A stretch of 64,000 nt of DNA from Blasia pusilla (taxonomy: Eukaryota; Marchantiophyta; Marchantiopsida; Blasiales), in the NCBI GenBank assembly GCA_050084515.1, contig CM114271.1, positions 53,692,001 through 53,756,000 of the forward strand, written 5' to 3'. Positions 9,762 through 21,977 of this stretch are shown here, one piece after another (position 1 is the first letter of the stretch; each line of letters opens with the position of its first letter). The notes beneath the pieces were generated by a model that searched no databases, was not told the DNA's origin, and worked only from the letters and a program-made list of their open reading frames with translations. The translations under genes were made by a program, and so were the position numbers.

Positions 9762-10780
9762 TTATTCAGAGGTAGATTCCTCTGACATCTGACTCGAGCT
9801 CTGACTAGTGTCAACAAACTGAATACGTACTCTTCTCGTCCATGGACTCACAGACTTAACTAACAAATCTAGGACCTTCCCTAATCCTACACTAGTACTT
9901 GGGGAATTTGAAGGTAATGTCTGTTGGTTTACAATCATATTCTTTCCCTCAACAGACAAGTTTAGAGATGGAATAGGCTCCGATGGAGCATAGCATGACG
10001 TTAGCTCATCAAAGACAACATCGCGACTAATAATAAGTTGCCTAGAGGATGGAATGTAGCACTTGTATCCCTTAGTTTTATTAGCGTAGCCAATGAATAT
10101 ACATCTTTTAGATTTAGGGTCTAAATTTTGACATTTTTCAGAAAGAACATGAGCATAACAAATATAACCAAATACTTTCAAGAAGGAAAAATCCGGTTTA
10201 CTTTTTGTGAAGACTTCGAATGGAGTCTTATCATGAACTCCTGATGTTGGAGTTCAGTTGATTAAGAAGATTACACACGCTACAACCTCTGCCAAATACA
10301 CCTTAGGCATGTACTTCTCATTCAGCACAGCTTGTGCCCCTTCAAAAATATGTCGATTCTTCCTCTCAGCCACTCCAATTTTTTGTGGAGTGTAACAGCA
10401 AGTCACTTGACGTTGGATGACGTTCTGACGTAAAAAGTCATCAAACTTTGTTGAAAGATACTCTCCTCGTCCATCATATCGCAATTTCAGAATGTGATAT
10501 CTAATCTGCTTCTCTACTATAACTCTGAATATTTGGAACATTGAGAATACTTCTTACTTGTCTTTCAGAAAGTATACCCATATATACCTAGAAAAGTCAT
10601 CAATAAATGAAACAAAGTACTGACAATCGCTAAGGCTATGTTGTGATGCTATCCACACATCACTGTGGATCAACTTCAATGTCTTGGATACTCTTCTATC
10701 TTGCTTTGGAAAAGAAAATCTAGCTTATTTTCCATATTGGCAAGCAGGACATACCTCTAACGCAGTAGGACTTGCTAATT
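9762..10780 (-). pseudogene. Copia 1 integrase
   Basis: Decayed integrase core in two main frames. Recognisable pieces are FVSFIDDFSRYIWVYFLK, LRYDGRGEYLSTKFDDFL (second catalytic Asp), TPQKIGVAERKNRHI (third position) and YLAEVVACVIFLIN. They are followed by LKVFGYICYAHVLSEK and KRCIFIGYANKTKGYKCY of the C-terminal region. Stops near 10254 and 10545 interrupt it. Confidence 0.85.
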
Positions 10781-10787
10781 TAGGGAG

Positions 10788-11315
10788 TCATATTACTATA
10801 TTAGATGATGAAAGACTCTGTAATCTTTGAAGATTCATGTGTCCAATTCTTTCATGCCACACATTTAGATCTGTGACTTGTTGGTCGCTTTGACCATACA
10901 TTGCTGTTTGAATATTTGACATAGAAATATCTAATTTGAACATTTTGCCAGATCTAGTTCCTTTGGCTATCGTAGTTTGGTCATCCATTGTTTCAATGAA
11001 ACAACCATCTGCGTCAAACTTCACTTGATAACCCTGATCTACTATCTGTCCTACAGAGATCAAGTTTCTAGCAATAATAGGAACACATAGGACATTTCCA
11101 AGAACACAAAGAGCATCTAATGCTATTGGAACTTTATCGGTATGCGTGATATGATGTTGAGTGTCATCTCCTATGAGAGTAATTACAGGATCTTTCACTG
11201 GCTCCAAACTACTCAACCATTTAGCTTGTGAGATCATGTGATTTGATGCACCAGAGTCAATGCACAAATCTGTTGTTGAGTCTTTCTTGACCATTGCTCC
11301 CATATGATGAGTCAT
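10788..11315 (-). pseudogene. Copia 1 protease (second copy) and GAG-pre-integrase domain
   Basis: The frame carries the retropepsin active site as DSGASNHMI, flap-side residues and CVPIIARNLISVGQI. The pre-integrase zinc module follows (LNVWHERIGHMNLQRLQSL). Copia 2 has a single equivalent at 29996-30292. A second protease copy lies immediately upstream at 11312-11599. Confidence 0.85.
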
Positions 11316-11599
11316 GACCAGATGATAAAGTTTCTTGCAATGGTAGGAACATACAGAACATTTTCAAAAATACAAAGACCATCTGATGCTATTGGAACTT
11401 TACCGGTATGCACGATATGATGTTGAGTGTCATCTCTTATTTGCATAATTGAAGGATCTTTCATCGGCTCCAAACTACTGAACCATTTAGCTTGTAAAGT
11501 TATGTGATTTGATGCATCTGAGTCAATGTACCAATCTGCTATCGAGTCTTTCTTGACCATTGCTCCCATACGATGAGTCATGACCAAGACATGCTCCAT
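11312..11599 (-). pseudogene. Copia 1 duplicated protease domain
   Basis: This repeats, with substitutions, the first part of the neighbouring protease: MGAMVKKDSIADWYIDSDAS against MGAMVKKDSTTDLCIDSGAS, then SSLEPMKDP and LYVPTIARN. The catalytic Asp is kept but the usual DSGAS is DSDAS. Copia 2 lacks the duplication, so it is a tandem duplication of about 290 bp private to this copy. Confidence 0.85.
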
Positions 11600-12600
11600 A
11601 TGTGAATGTTATTGCTATTGGTACTACCCTTGGTGTTGTTGCTCCACATAGTTTTGTTGTTATAAGGCTCCTCTTCCTTGAAGCAAAACTTTGCATAGTG
11701 ACCCTTTATCCCACAATAATTGCAAGATCTACGGATCCTCTGTTGTTGACCTTGATCCCAACAGTTTCCACCATCATCACCTTGTGATTGTGTCTCGTAC
11801 TAGTTTGTAATTGATTGAGTGACGTTATATTGAGTGCCTCTTCCTCCATATGTTTGATATCCACCACGACCACGGAAGCTTCTACCACGACCCTTGCCTC
11901 TGTTTGATCCATAACTTGCAACTAGCGCACTCTCTTGGAGACTAGACGAGCTATTGTTGCCTATTAGGCGCATCTCTTCATTGATTAATAGTGGGACTAA
12001 CTCTTGAAAGGTTGGATACTTCTCTCTCATGGAGATAGAGGTCTCAAAGGACTTGTAATCCTTTGGAAGGCCTTGATGAAGATTACAAGTCCTTGAAGAG
12101 TGAACAAAATCAGATCATCATCTTCTACTTTCACTCCAATATTATTCAACTGATCAACAATATGTCTGATACTCAAAATCTATTCATGGATGCTCTGCGA
12201 TCCTTTCCTCACTTTGTTTAATTGTTGTTTCAATGGAAGCTTCCTGGCCTTTGTAGATGTCTGGAAAAGTTTGTCCAATGCATCCCATGTCTCCTTCGGA
12301 ATATCAATATCTTGAATGTGATCTATCATTGGCGAACTGATCATGATTGAAATGTAGTGGATTACTTGCCTTGCAAGTTTGTTTCGGGCGCAAACATTCA
12401 AGTCTGTTGAGTCACCTTGTGGCTTGGCCTCATCACCTATGAGAAGCTCCCATAGTTCTTCACCCATGAGAAATTATTTCATGCGAAATTTCCAGATATT
12501 ATAATTCTGCTTATTTAGGTTCTCGCCTATGATTGCTGTTGAGGAATATTCCTTGATAAACGATTTCACTCACAAAAAAAATTGTCAGGCTCTCCACTAC
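11600..12600 (-). pseudogene. Copia 1 Gag
   Basis: The capsid-like part reads MGEELWELLIGDEAKPQGDS, DIPKETWDALDKLFQTS and LKQQLNKVRKGSQSIHE (12467-12180). Later parts are in another frame (LREKYPTFQELVPLLINEEM, 12030 onward). A glycine/arginine-rich patch (GKGRGRSFRGRGGY) precedes a CCHC zinc knuckle read as CNYCGIKGHYAKFC near 11680-11735. This is the UBN2/copia-type Gag. Frameshifts separate the pieces. Confidence 0.82.
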
Positions 12601-13055
12601 TCCAATTGAAGCATAGACCACTCCTACAAAGAAATCGACTTGAAACTTTCCAAAATTGATCACATGTAGAAAGAACTAGTCAAAATTGGCCTGTAGAGAA
12701 CAAACTACACAACTTTTCTTCACTAATTGCATTTTCCTATACTCAAATTGTTATTGCAAGAGCTCAAAATATTAGAATTGAGCGATTTTAGATACGATGG
12801 AAAGCTCTCGACAAGCTCTACAAGAAAACAATGCAATATTTTGGCATCGTTCTAGCCGTTGTGGACCCATACGGCTAAATCGATCGGGAAAGCCCTAAAA
12901 AATGCCTCCAAAGTTTTATCACCATCAAAGCTTCACATGAAATATGCACCCACTGATCTTTGAACAAAATTTCGTTCTCCCAAATTGAAAGTAGGCTTTA
13001 TTTTGCCACTCTTCTCTCCTCAAACACGAAGAATTTCAAGTGATGTTCTCCTATC

Positions 13056-13067
13056 GCTCTGATACCA
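13056..13067 (-). promoter_or_regulatory. Copia 1 primer-binding site
   Basis: The minus strand reads TGGTATCAGAGC directly next to the 5' LTR. This is the classical site complementary to the 3' end of plant initiator tRNA-Met. Confidence 0.9.
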
Positions 13068-13368
13068 TGTGGAAAAATGCTAAAGAAGCATAATTGGTGG
13101 GAAACGGCTTTCACACTCACACACCACCATGGAGAATGAAATTTTCAATGAGAGAATGAATGGAGGCTGACCCCCTTCTCAATTATATAGAGTATGTACA
13201 AGCAACCCTAACCCTAACCTTAACCATAGTCTCGAGTTAGACTAACTATGATTAACTAACCATAATTAAGATAATCGTGCTTAACTAACTAACCAAGATT
13301 AAGTTTCCCTACTTCGTGTGAGTACCAAATATTTCATGAGCTTGACTGTAACTCAATCTTAAATAACA
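13068..13368 (-). repeat. Copia 1 5' LTR
   Basis: In window orientation it starts TGTGGAAAAATGC and ends AAATAACA, giving TG...CA termini. The internal edge touches the primer site. It contains AACCCTAACCCTAACC, like the 3' LTR. Confidence 0.85.
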
Positions 13369-14303
13369 TGTTCAATGAGTATGAAAGGTAGAATTGACAT
13401 ACATTGGAGATGTTTGAACGAGGAGAGGACATTGTCTTCTTGTTCAAAATGCCAACTTTCCAGCATGAAAAACAGAATTTATTCTCCGTGCCTAAGCATG
13501 TATCCCCTTTAAAAAATCACACATATTCGTAAGATTTGATGGGAGAGGAAGTCTCAAAATATATAAGAAATATATAAGGTTATAAAAAGTGAAAATAATC
13601 TTCCTAACTTAATATGCGCAAGAAAATGGAATGCACAAAAAGGGGCAACTTGGAAAAATCATTATACATTGGATATATTTAAACCAGGAGAGTGTCGTAT
13701 GTCAAGTTGGCGTTAGACATAAGTGGAAAGTTTGTGACATTCCATAATATATAATTGTCATCAATGCCTAATATTTTGTCGACATTTATAACTTGTAAAA
13801 GACACACCAACTAATTTTATAGAAAGAAAGAAAGAAAGAATAACAATGAAAGAGGGGAATTTGAAGTTGGGAAAATAGGGGATTGTTGGATCTTGTTTGA
13901 AGTAAGTTGTTTGATGCACGAACCATCGAATTAGCTTGATAACCACCCCAACCTATTATGTCGCCCATCAGACTTGATGTCAACAATGTCCACCCGTCCG
14001 ATTTATTCACTCTATGTGTCGTTTCTAGGGCAAACCACGAGCCACTCTTAGTTGCCCACAACATGCCCACAAGGAGGTGGTCTCTTGCATGTCTCCAATG
14101 AAAAGAGATGTTAGGAAGGGGACATAGGGGATAACCGAAAGTAGGAGGGTTAGGCAAGAGGTGAGGGTGAGATAGGGCATTGCCCATGAAGCTAATGGGA
14201 TGCAACTTGCTCATCTTCAATTTGAAAGCCTCGTGGCTAACCTCATATGACGCTCGCGATTGTCATTCCTTATGCTTGTTTTCCATGCTCGAGGTCATGA
14301 ATC

Positions 14304-14343
<40 letters not shown>

Positions 14344-15100
14344 TATACTTGATTGGTAGGTCATAGGCTCTCACGCTCAATTATTGATACACAGATTATA
14401 ACCGAGAAGAACATCAAGGATCATTTCCATATCCCCATAGTTGCACAAACTTTGGTTATCTATTTCATGTGAGAATATTCTTGTTCCATATTGGGCCGGA
14501 ATTTACTGTACCTCTTGATAAGTTGCAAAGTTGCAAGGGCAAACACTACGAGATGCCGAATTATTCTTTCAAGCAAGTGTTTTTTTCCTTATGATCAAGT
14601 GACTTATATGTTAGCTTATCTTGAGTAGGTGCTAGGAATTACAATAGAATAATGTTGGGAAGGATACTTCTCTTGACACAAAAAATGTGTTCACCTCTAA
14701 CATTGTATGTAAAGATATGTTCGCATCACTATCCTCGACAAGATCATGCAAAACGAAATTTTGGCCCGTTACATCATAATATTTTTCCTCCGGGTGCATA
14801 GGAGGCATTAGGCAGAAAAAAAGAAATCTATGGAATATGAGGGCATTTTATCATTTAAAATGAAATGATAAAAGAATAAACCATGGAATAAAAAAATACC
14901 ATCCTGTTAGGAGAAGGTTTTGTCCTCTTTTGAAATTTGTTTTTTTAATAAAACGGATATTATATTTCGTCGTGTTTCCATCCTTGAATAATCCCGCGAT
15001 GCTCTCCCCCAACTAAAAAAAACTATTTGTTAAAATGAGAAACCCACTCCGTGTAATAATAATAAGATTTGATTCTCTAATTAACTGAGCCCATCCCCCA
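13369..15100. other. Intergenic region with short GA microsatellite
   Basis: No convincing gene. A (GA)n run occupies about 14309-14340. The 144-codon minus-strand frame at 13786-14220 has no recognisable motif and I do not call it. Confidence 0.5.
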
Positions 15101-16200
15101 TTGGCAGCGCGGGCCCGGCTAAAGGTCCAAAATGAAGCGGACTTTTAATTTAGGAACATTTAAGGGTCGGTAGAGGCTGCGTGTGGGAGGCGAGGAGAAG
15201 CCATCACCCCAAAAATAGAGGCACGTAGATATCCTTCCCAGCTCAGCAACGGGGAGCCCGACACTGAAAGGAGCCTTCACCTGTAGACGCCAAAATGGCC
15301 GCATTAATGAGGTAGAGGTGAAAGTGTGCAACTTAAGGGCCGGGAGCTTTTCCTTAAGTCGAGGGCGACGTGCAGGCGCGAGTGTAACGTGGAGGGAGGA
15401 ACCGGGGGTCCGCGAGTGCGCCCGGTAGTACGCCCAGGGAGGGAATAGCGAATTGCGATCGGGGGATAGCGGGCTCGCTTGATTTGGCGCTGGTGCCATG
15501 ATTGATAATCACCACAAAAATAATTGCGTGCTCGGGGCTGCATCCGTCTGCGCGAGCGGTGGTATGCGCGGAAATTTAAATTGGCGATAGGAGGGGCGGC
15601 GCGGACCATCGGACGGCAGCAATTCGCTGCTGTCCCTTTAGGCAAAATGGGCGCGGGTCTGAGTGACAAAGAAAGAGGTAAAGAAAGAAAAGGGTTGCGC
15701 AAAAGAGGCAGAGGGCAGGAAGGAGACGCATTTTGTTGGGTGGCAGGGAGGCGTGAGGTCGCGGCGTCATTTGTTTGAGAGCGCGATGATGGGCGCTGCT
15801 GATTGATTGTTTGATCAGATTGACGGAGGCAGGGAGGCAGGCAGGCAAGGAGGGTAAGGAAGGTGGAGGTGGAGGGGGAGGGGGAGGAGTGTGGGGAGCG
15901 CCATAGCTGTGGGCCTCAGAGGGGCTAATAAGTGGGAAGGTGGATTTATCGTGAGAGGGGAGGAGGGGGGAAGCGAAATCGGGCGTATTTTCGCCGGGTG
16001 GGTGCAAATTTCTTTGGAAATCTTGTACCCTTGGGAAGGGGGAGCATTTTTTTTGGGAGAAGGGTATGGATGGTGGGGGGAAAGTAGGACCCTCATAGAC
16101 TCGTAAACCCCATACTGAGCGTGGTTAGGGTCATCCTTGCGAGCGATTGATACTCGGCTACAACCTTTTTCTGTGCATTAGTTCGAGAAAGAGAATCAGA
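15101..16200. other. GC-rich region upstream of the AT-hook gene
   Basis: Base composition rises sharply, with purine-rich GGGAGG runs at 15830-15900. Frames on both strands overlap each other and give low-complexity Pro/Leu/Ser products. I read this as promoter and upstream DNA of the gene that follows, not coding sequence. Confidence 0.45.
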
Positions 16201-18505
16201 AAGACCTCGGCACGAACAGTGAAGTGAGTGTCGCCGACGGTCGGCGCAGGCCCTCCCACACTTCCTCTCTTATCTCTCTCTCTTATTCTGCCCCTGTTTT
16301 TCCAGCGCCTTCTGACATGTCTTGAAACCTTCCCACCTTGCTACCTTTCAAACCTTTCGAACTTGGTTGTGATAGCGGCGTCGGCTGTCATTCTCGTTCT
16401 GTATTTCTTGAGGTCGATCGTTCGTCGTCCCGCCCGGGTTGCAACAACTTCTGCGCGACCTCTTTCAATCTCTTTCACGGTCTTTCCTCTTGGTTCCGGG
16501 GCGTGAAATGTCGCGATGGGGTCGTCGACGTGTGTTGTCTGGGATGCCGAACCTCCTGTTGACATCCCTCACTTCGGTGGACGAAGATGATTCTGATCTG
16601 AACTCCCGTTTTGTATGTCTCATCCGCCATGTAGTACTCTGATTTTGCTGACCCCAGACCGCGTTTGCTCTCCCTTGCATTGCATTCAGTTGGGCTTCGT
16701 ACCCAATGGCATTACCGTGGAAAGGTTCGAAAATTTGAGTAGGATTTCCCGTCTCATGATTGTTTTTCGCCCTCAAGCGAATATGTTATTTCTGTTATTT
16801 CTTTTCTTTTCTTTTGGAGTCTTATCCCAAGCTTCCTTGAGCGGCCCTGCTAGCATGCCGCGTTGCGTGGAAATTATCAGACAGGCCCGACACCTTGAAG
16901 GGACGCAAGAAAGCTCAGTGAAGTGACACTTCTTCTCTGAACTGTGTCCTGAAGTCACTGAAGCTTGAGATACGGGCAGCCTTGTATCCTAGCAGTTCTA
17001 ACGTGTTCTAGCTTCCTAGGGGAGTGAAATGTAAGTCTCATCTCCAGCAGCATCACTCAACTACGTGATTTCACACTCGAAAATAGTGAACTGCGTCGCT
17101 GGAGACGGTCTTCCTGGAAACGTGGACCGCAGACAGGGAAATTCCTGAAGTCTGTAAGTGTCAGTAGTTTCTCTTCCGACAATGGCCTTGCTTGGGTTCC
17201 CACTACCGATATTCCACTTGATAGCTGCTCCTCTGTCAAGAAGTGACTCAAAATTGTAGTTAGTCTTGGGCGGATATGTTGGGTTGTCGCATCTATTTCA
17301 GCGCGTCCTGCGCACTGCGACACCGCTTTTATGCGACTGGATTGAAGCCATCTTACTCTTGTCGAACGTCTCGAAACTTTTAATGTTTTCTTCCCCTTCT
17401 GATATCAGCTCTCAATATTCCCACCCCACCAAAGTCCTCGTTCCAGTCGCGATGACACTAGCCTATAGCCGATGTGTACAGGAGACCGTCATACTAGTGG
17501 GATTAACCTTTCTAGCTAGTTCCTCTTCTTTTCTTGATCGTTTAATTGCGCTGATGTGGTCCATGCTGCTTCTGGAAAGTGTTGCATGGCTTCGTTTTCC
17601 CGCTAAACTAGGTCATGGCGATGAGACTCACCGTAGGCAGTTTTGAGAGTGAGTTGGGCTTGTCCACATTCTTGAGGAAGTTCCTTCCTTGGAAGAACGT
17701 AAAGTTCCGAGCTTTCTACCTAGTTCTCACTTGGTTTTACTCTAACCTTTACATGACTCATAATTTGGAGGGTTGTTTTATCGACTTCTTCCAGACACTT
17801 AACGACTCGAATGTGTTCACTTTTGCAGGAAGCAAGCGGTGGATAAGAAGATTTGCAGTGACAATGGAAAAGTGGGCAGGGACTGCCATATATTACGTGA
17901 ACACCATCATGTGAGTTGCATATGCTCTTGGCTTGAGAGCTCCTCATATTTTGCATCCCATAGTTTGCGATGTGGTTGGTTCTGTGTGGCGAATTTGATA
18001 CTGTTCCGTGGACTTCGTAATATGCGTTGGAAACCTTGGATATGTTTTAGTCCTGTCTTGCAATTTATCGTAGCTTTGATATACGCATTGCCCTGGAACA
18101 ATGTTTTCCGTGTCACTTAAATTCTGGAACGTGCGAAGACCCCGGCATAATAGCTGGATGTACTTCTCTGTGTCCTATCTGTGTCTGATACCTTCATTTG
18201 ACTGTTCTCCCAATCATCTAATTAGTTCGTTTCAATGTTCCAGGGTGGGCCAAATTTGAGCTACGATGGCTTAATCTGCTGAAGAAGGTTGCAACTTTTT
18301 CATGTCTACATGACCCTTTCAGTTGCCCTACTGCCTTCGGGAGAGCGACCATACAAGAGGTTGAAAATTATTTGTAAATCCTCTGGAAAGATTGGAGGTT
18401 GGCTGCCCGGGCTGTCTTGAAAAGTCACAATTCATCTAGAGTTCAGAGTTGTCGGTCGTGAGGATCTCTGCATACAGTACAACGGGGAGGAGGAGAAAAG
18501 CCGAC
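16200..18505 (+). promoter_or_regulatory. Probable 5' leader region of the AT-hook gene
   Basis: The segment starts with a CT-rich stretch (16260-16290) typical of plant leaders and keeps a non-transposon, GC-balanced composition. Possible splice signals occur: an acceptor TTTTGCAG with an exon-like stretch at about 17829-17912 ending before GTGAGT, an acceptor at GTTCCAG near 18236-18242, and another at ATACAG near 18478. No coding frame joins the protein, so these would be untranslated exons. Transcript limits cannot be fixed from sequence alone. Confidence 0.4.
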
Positions 18506-19270
18506 ATGGTGGATGCACCGGATGGTGCTCCTCCCGTGAAACGGAAGAGAGGGAGACCCCGAAAGGCCGATGTGCTTGCCGCTCAAGCTGCAGCAGCGGC
18601 TGCGGCAGCAGCAGTAGCTGGGGAAGGTGGAAATGGCGTGCCAGGGCCAGCAGTACCAGGGCCAGCTCCCAGCGTTGTACCTGAGGTGGGTGGTGTCAAA
18701 GGCGATCCCAAGCCAAAGAAGCCTAGGAAGAAAAAAGGGGAAGTCTGTGGAACAGTGGGAATAGATGTGAACCTCGTAGGCAAGACTGTGACCGGTGTGC
18801 TGGACGGATCATTCGATGCTGGATATCTTCTCAGTGTGAGGGTTGGAGATACACAAACAGTGCTTCGAGGGGTCGTCTTTGGGCCTGGTCTGACATCGCC
18901 AATCACGAAAGACAACGACATAGCCCCAAGTGCGAAGGAACTTAAGAGAGAAGATAGCATCGCATTGCCGGCCTTACCTCCTCCAAGCGCTGCATTGCCT
19001 AGCCCTCCTCGTCAGCTTGGCAGTCCCGTTCTTCCCCACAGTTCTCCTGCTGCTCTCCCCGCTCCTAATTCTTCATTGCCTTCAGCGACCTTTTCGGCCA
19101 TATCTCCTCACGCCGGAGCTTCCGTAATTTCCACAGCCACGGCAGGGGATGTAAAGCTGCAGGGTAGTTTGTCACAGCAGCAAGAGCCTGCGCAAGGATA
19201 CTCTAGTACAGTTTCTCAAGCGCACCCAACCCCAGTGCCTGCTCCCACTGCTGTCCAAACAGGGGCTTAG
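18506..19270 (+). CDS. AT-hook motif nuclear protein
   Basis: Predicted 254-residue protein, uninterrupted. Residues about 13-20 form an AT-hook (RKRGRPRK), which binds the minor groove of AT-rich DNA. An alanine run follows (about 25-37), then a second basic patch (KPKKPRKKK, about 67-78). Residues about 85-150 form a conserved plant module (VTGVLDGSFDAGYLLSVRVG, then LRGVVFGPG and NDIAPSAKELKRE). The tail is Ser/Pro/Ala-rich and probably disordered. The module is the one I associate with Arabidopsis AT-hook proteins such as At5g54930; this is from memory. The ATG at 18506 is chosen because the frame upstream opens only with TTG and includes a likely splice acceptor. The protein is presumably nuclear and DNA-binding; its targets are unknown. 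Codon use and GC differ from the surrounding transposons. Confidence 0.85.
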   Translation: MVDAPDGAPPVKRKRGRPRKADVLAAQAAAAAAAAAVAGEGGNGVPGPAVPGPAPSVVPEVGGVKGDPKPKKPRKKKGEVCGTVGIDVNLVGKTVTGVLDGSFDAGYLLSVRVGDTQTVLRGVVFGPGLTSPITKDNDIAPSAKELKREDSIALPALPPPSAALPSPPRQLGSPVLPHSSPAALPAPNSSLPSATFSAISPHAGASVISTATAGDVKLQGSLSQQQEPAQGYSSTVSQAHPTPVPAPTAVQTGA

Positions 19271-21409
19271 GTGGAGTGAAATTTTTGGTGGTGAAGTGCC
19301 GGATGTAGTGGAAATTAGAATGACACATCACGAATTCGTGAACTGCAGCTAGCTTACCTCAACAATTCCAAGCTCAAATCCTGTTGAGGGAATAGGCTAC
19401 GCGCTTCAATTTGAAGAAATGTAAACAAGTAACCATAAACAGAGGAATGTTTGAAGTCATAAAGATACTTGTGATTGCTATGTGAGCCGAGTCATTTTCC
19501 AAATACCGTGCAATGGTTGGGCCTGCATCAATGAATTCAAACATCTTGATCTTGCCGCTTGGCCTCTGGGGCTGTTCAAAATGTGGCTTAGTGTGAAGCA
19601 AGCGCTTAGGGTCTTCATCTTGGGTGGAATCTTTACGTGGCTGGAGCGAACCCAACGTCTCGCCTTGTCATGTTAATAGGAACGTGAAAGCTCATCAGAT
19701 GGCTGTTGGGCATATCTCTTTTCCGACATGGGTATTCGTTATAACATGCATTCTAGAGCGTAAAGCCCAGTTTCTCCCGTGACGAAAAGTCCGTGTGTAG
19801 GAGAAAACTATCTACGCCCATGACAGTACGCCTAGAGATGTCTTCGTCAGTTCCATGCCTCCAGTATGGAACAGTTGTCAGCAGTTTTGCCTCCAGACGG
19901 ACGATTCGAAGGGGTTTAGGGCCCCGACAGCCACTTATGGAGGAACTCATCTCGACCATGCGCGGCAGCGGCTTGGATGGTTCCTGCCAAAAGCGTGGTC
20001 GCCCTTAGAGGCCTCTTTGAGAGCCCGGCCTACAAGAGGGGCCTCTACGAACGTGCCTGACCTCTAGAAAATGTGGAATGTTTGCAGAATATGCCCTCTA
20101 GCACGGAATTCATGGCTCTATAGCCGGCAAGTGCAGAGGTGAATGTACAGTAGTTTCCCACGTTGTCACTCATTGCGTAACTGGGTATTGCCGTTTTGCT
20201 AGCCGGACTCGGGCGAGCCGTTAAACCTGATAATTGTCCCCACTCAAGAACCCCGGGAGGCTGGCGAAGTTGCGCGCCGGGGCCAATACCTACGTGCCCC
20301 GATCTCTCTACCGGTCTACACTACCCTGCCCGTCTTGTCATCCGTCGCAAACTTTGTGTATTCATCTACCGATGCCGCTGTCCCTCCGTGTAAGGCAGCC
20401 TTCGTGGCTCCGACCCGACCCAAAGCACCGTGTGGATTCGGTACAATGGCTCGTCAGTTACGTGGCAAAGCTACGTGTAGGGAAGCTAAAGTTAGAGGAC
20501 CTATGTCCACAGAAATAAAACAGCACATGTCGGACACATTTCACACGTACGAGTACAACGTTAATACCCATCCCCACCTAACCCTTAAGAAGAGTATTAG
20601 CGTCGTGATTTATCTCCTCACAACAATTAAATACTGACGCGTTTCCTCGATAGCAGAAAAGAGTTGGTGTGAAAATGTCCGACCCAGTGCGCTTCGCTAT
20701 TTCCGGATCGCGAATCTCGACGGTGGCATCTCTACGCCGTCATCCCATCACTACCGTGCATCGACGGTTAGCCGTTGCGTCCCCCCATTAGAACTCCACC
20801 AATTAGCGCCCTGTGTAGATGAGCCGTTGGATAAGAGATAGGTTACCGAGGCCCAAATCTGCAAGTCTTCAGCTTAATTCATCAACTACTCTACGTCGTG
20901 TAGCCGTTGGATTTCCATAGCTACGCTGAGATGGCCCGAATACGCCGCGGCGGCACCTCGCCAGGAGTCAAAGCCGATACTGGAGCGCACCGAGCCGAGC
21001 CTCGTACGTGTTCGTAAGGCGTTCGGCCATCTGGTTTGCGACCTGACGATGTTGACGTGAGTTAAGTATGTCTGGATAAAGACGTCTTGTCGTCTTCGGG
21101 CTGAAGAAAAGAAAAGATGCGTGGTTTTGCCGACGGTAAGGAGCACTTCTTTATGCCCCTCCTCAACAACTTTTCTGTTTCTTTGCCCTTACTTTTTTTT
21201 TCTCATCGCCGATGATGTTTCGACGCTTCTCGGTCTTATTACATACGGCTCAGTGCCCCGTGCTTCCGATCCATGACTACAAATAATTAGGTCGTGTGAA
21301 CCTAGGGACTCGTCCTATGGAAGGGCGAACAAATGTATAGAGAAAATGAGTATGGCATTGTATCTTCCCGCCCACGTATGTCCATTACATAGGTGTTCAT
21401 ATAGTTCCC
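19271..21409. other. 3' flank and intergenic region
   Basis: The first few hundred bases are presumably the 3' untranslated region of the AT-hook gene. Beyond about 19.8 kb there is moderately GC-rich DNA with many short frames on both strands and no recognisable protein, RNA gene or transposon end. Confidence 0.4.
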
Positions 21410-21500
21410 TCTGTATTATTACGGGAGTGTTTTTTTTTATTTGCAAACATCTCTTTGTTTGACATGTGGCAATCGGATAATAAAAAAATGTCCTCTTCTA
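21410..21500 (+). mobile_element. Helitron 5' end fragment
   Basis: It begins TCTGTATTATTACGGGAGTG, followed by ATTTGCAAACATCTCTTTG and TTGACATGTGGCAATCGG. This is the 5' terminal block shared with the Helitrons at 52507 and 55298. I could not find the matching GCACCTTACTAG 3' end nearby. Confidence 0.5.
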
Positions 21501-21977
21501 TGGGCAGAAAAGAAAAACAATTCCCTTTCACTTCTGGGCATGGCACGAGCTGCCCACTAGTTTCTTTTAGTCTATTATGCTCTCAACACCTACGAGTGCT
21601 CGGAGCACCTAGATGCCAATCTAAACAATCTATAAATTGGACCCATACTTCAATTTCCATAGGGGGGAATGCACCCTGCTTCTTTTTGGAGGCCAACTGT
21701 GGTCTTTGGATACTTGACTCCTTAAGTCTCCTTCTTTTGTTTTTCTGAGGGGTTTTCCATCGTGGATATTTATTGAGGTTCATCATTCCCTCTTCAAGTT
21801 CCGATACTACCAATACGAAGAGGAAACAGTGACGAATATGTCATGTGTATTTTAATCCCTTAAATCTATCGCACCACAAAGAAATTTGTGAATGTATCGT
21901 GAAGGTACATTTATAGGTTTCACTTATTTGCAACCAGAGTTTCTTGGATTAAAAAGTCACTAGATTAAAAATTGATT

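Larger units (their letters stand above)
8510..13368 (-). mobile_element. Ty1/copia retrotransposon 1, both LTRs present
   Basis: The element reads on the minus strand: 5' LTR (13368-13068), tRNA-Met primer site, gag with a zinc knuckle, protease, integrase, remnant RT, RNase H, a polypurine tract near 8824-8836 and 3' LTR (about 8822-8510). Order gag-PR-INT-RT-RH defines Ty1/copia. The LTRs have clearly diverged, frames are broken and most of RT is missing, so it is an old dead copy. Flanking bases (aaaag and tgttc) do not form an obvious 5-bp duplication, perhaps because of decay. Confidence 0.88.

Noticed and set aside
13786-14220. 144-codon minus-strand frame
   Set aside because: No motif, no conserved-looking blocks, and it overlaps a low-complexity AAAG repeat.
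15119-16110. Several overlapping frames of 80-140 codons
   Set aside because: All are compositional effects of GC-rich, purine-biased DNA. They overlap on both strands and have no recognisable motif.
18449-18505. N-terminal extension of the AT-hook protein
   Set aside because: It would need a TTG start and crosses a likely splice acceptor. The ATG at 18506 gives the conserved N-terminus.
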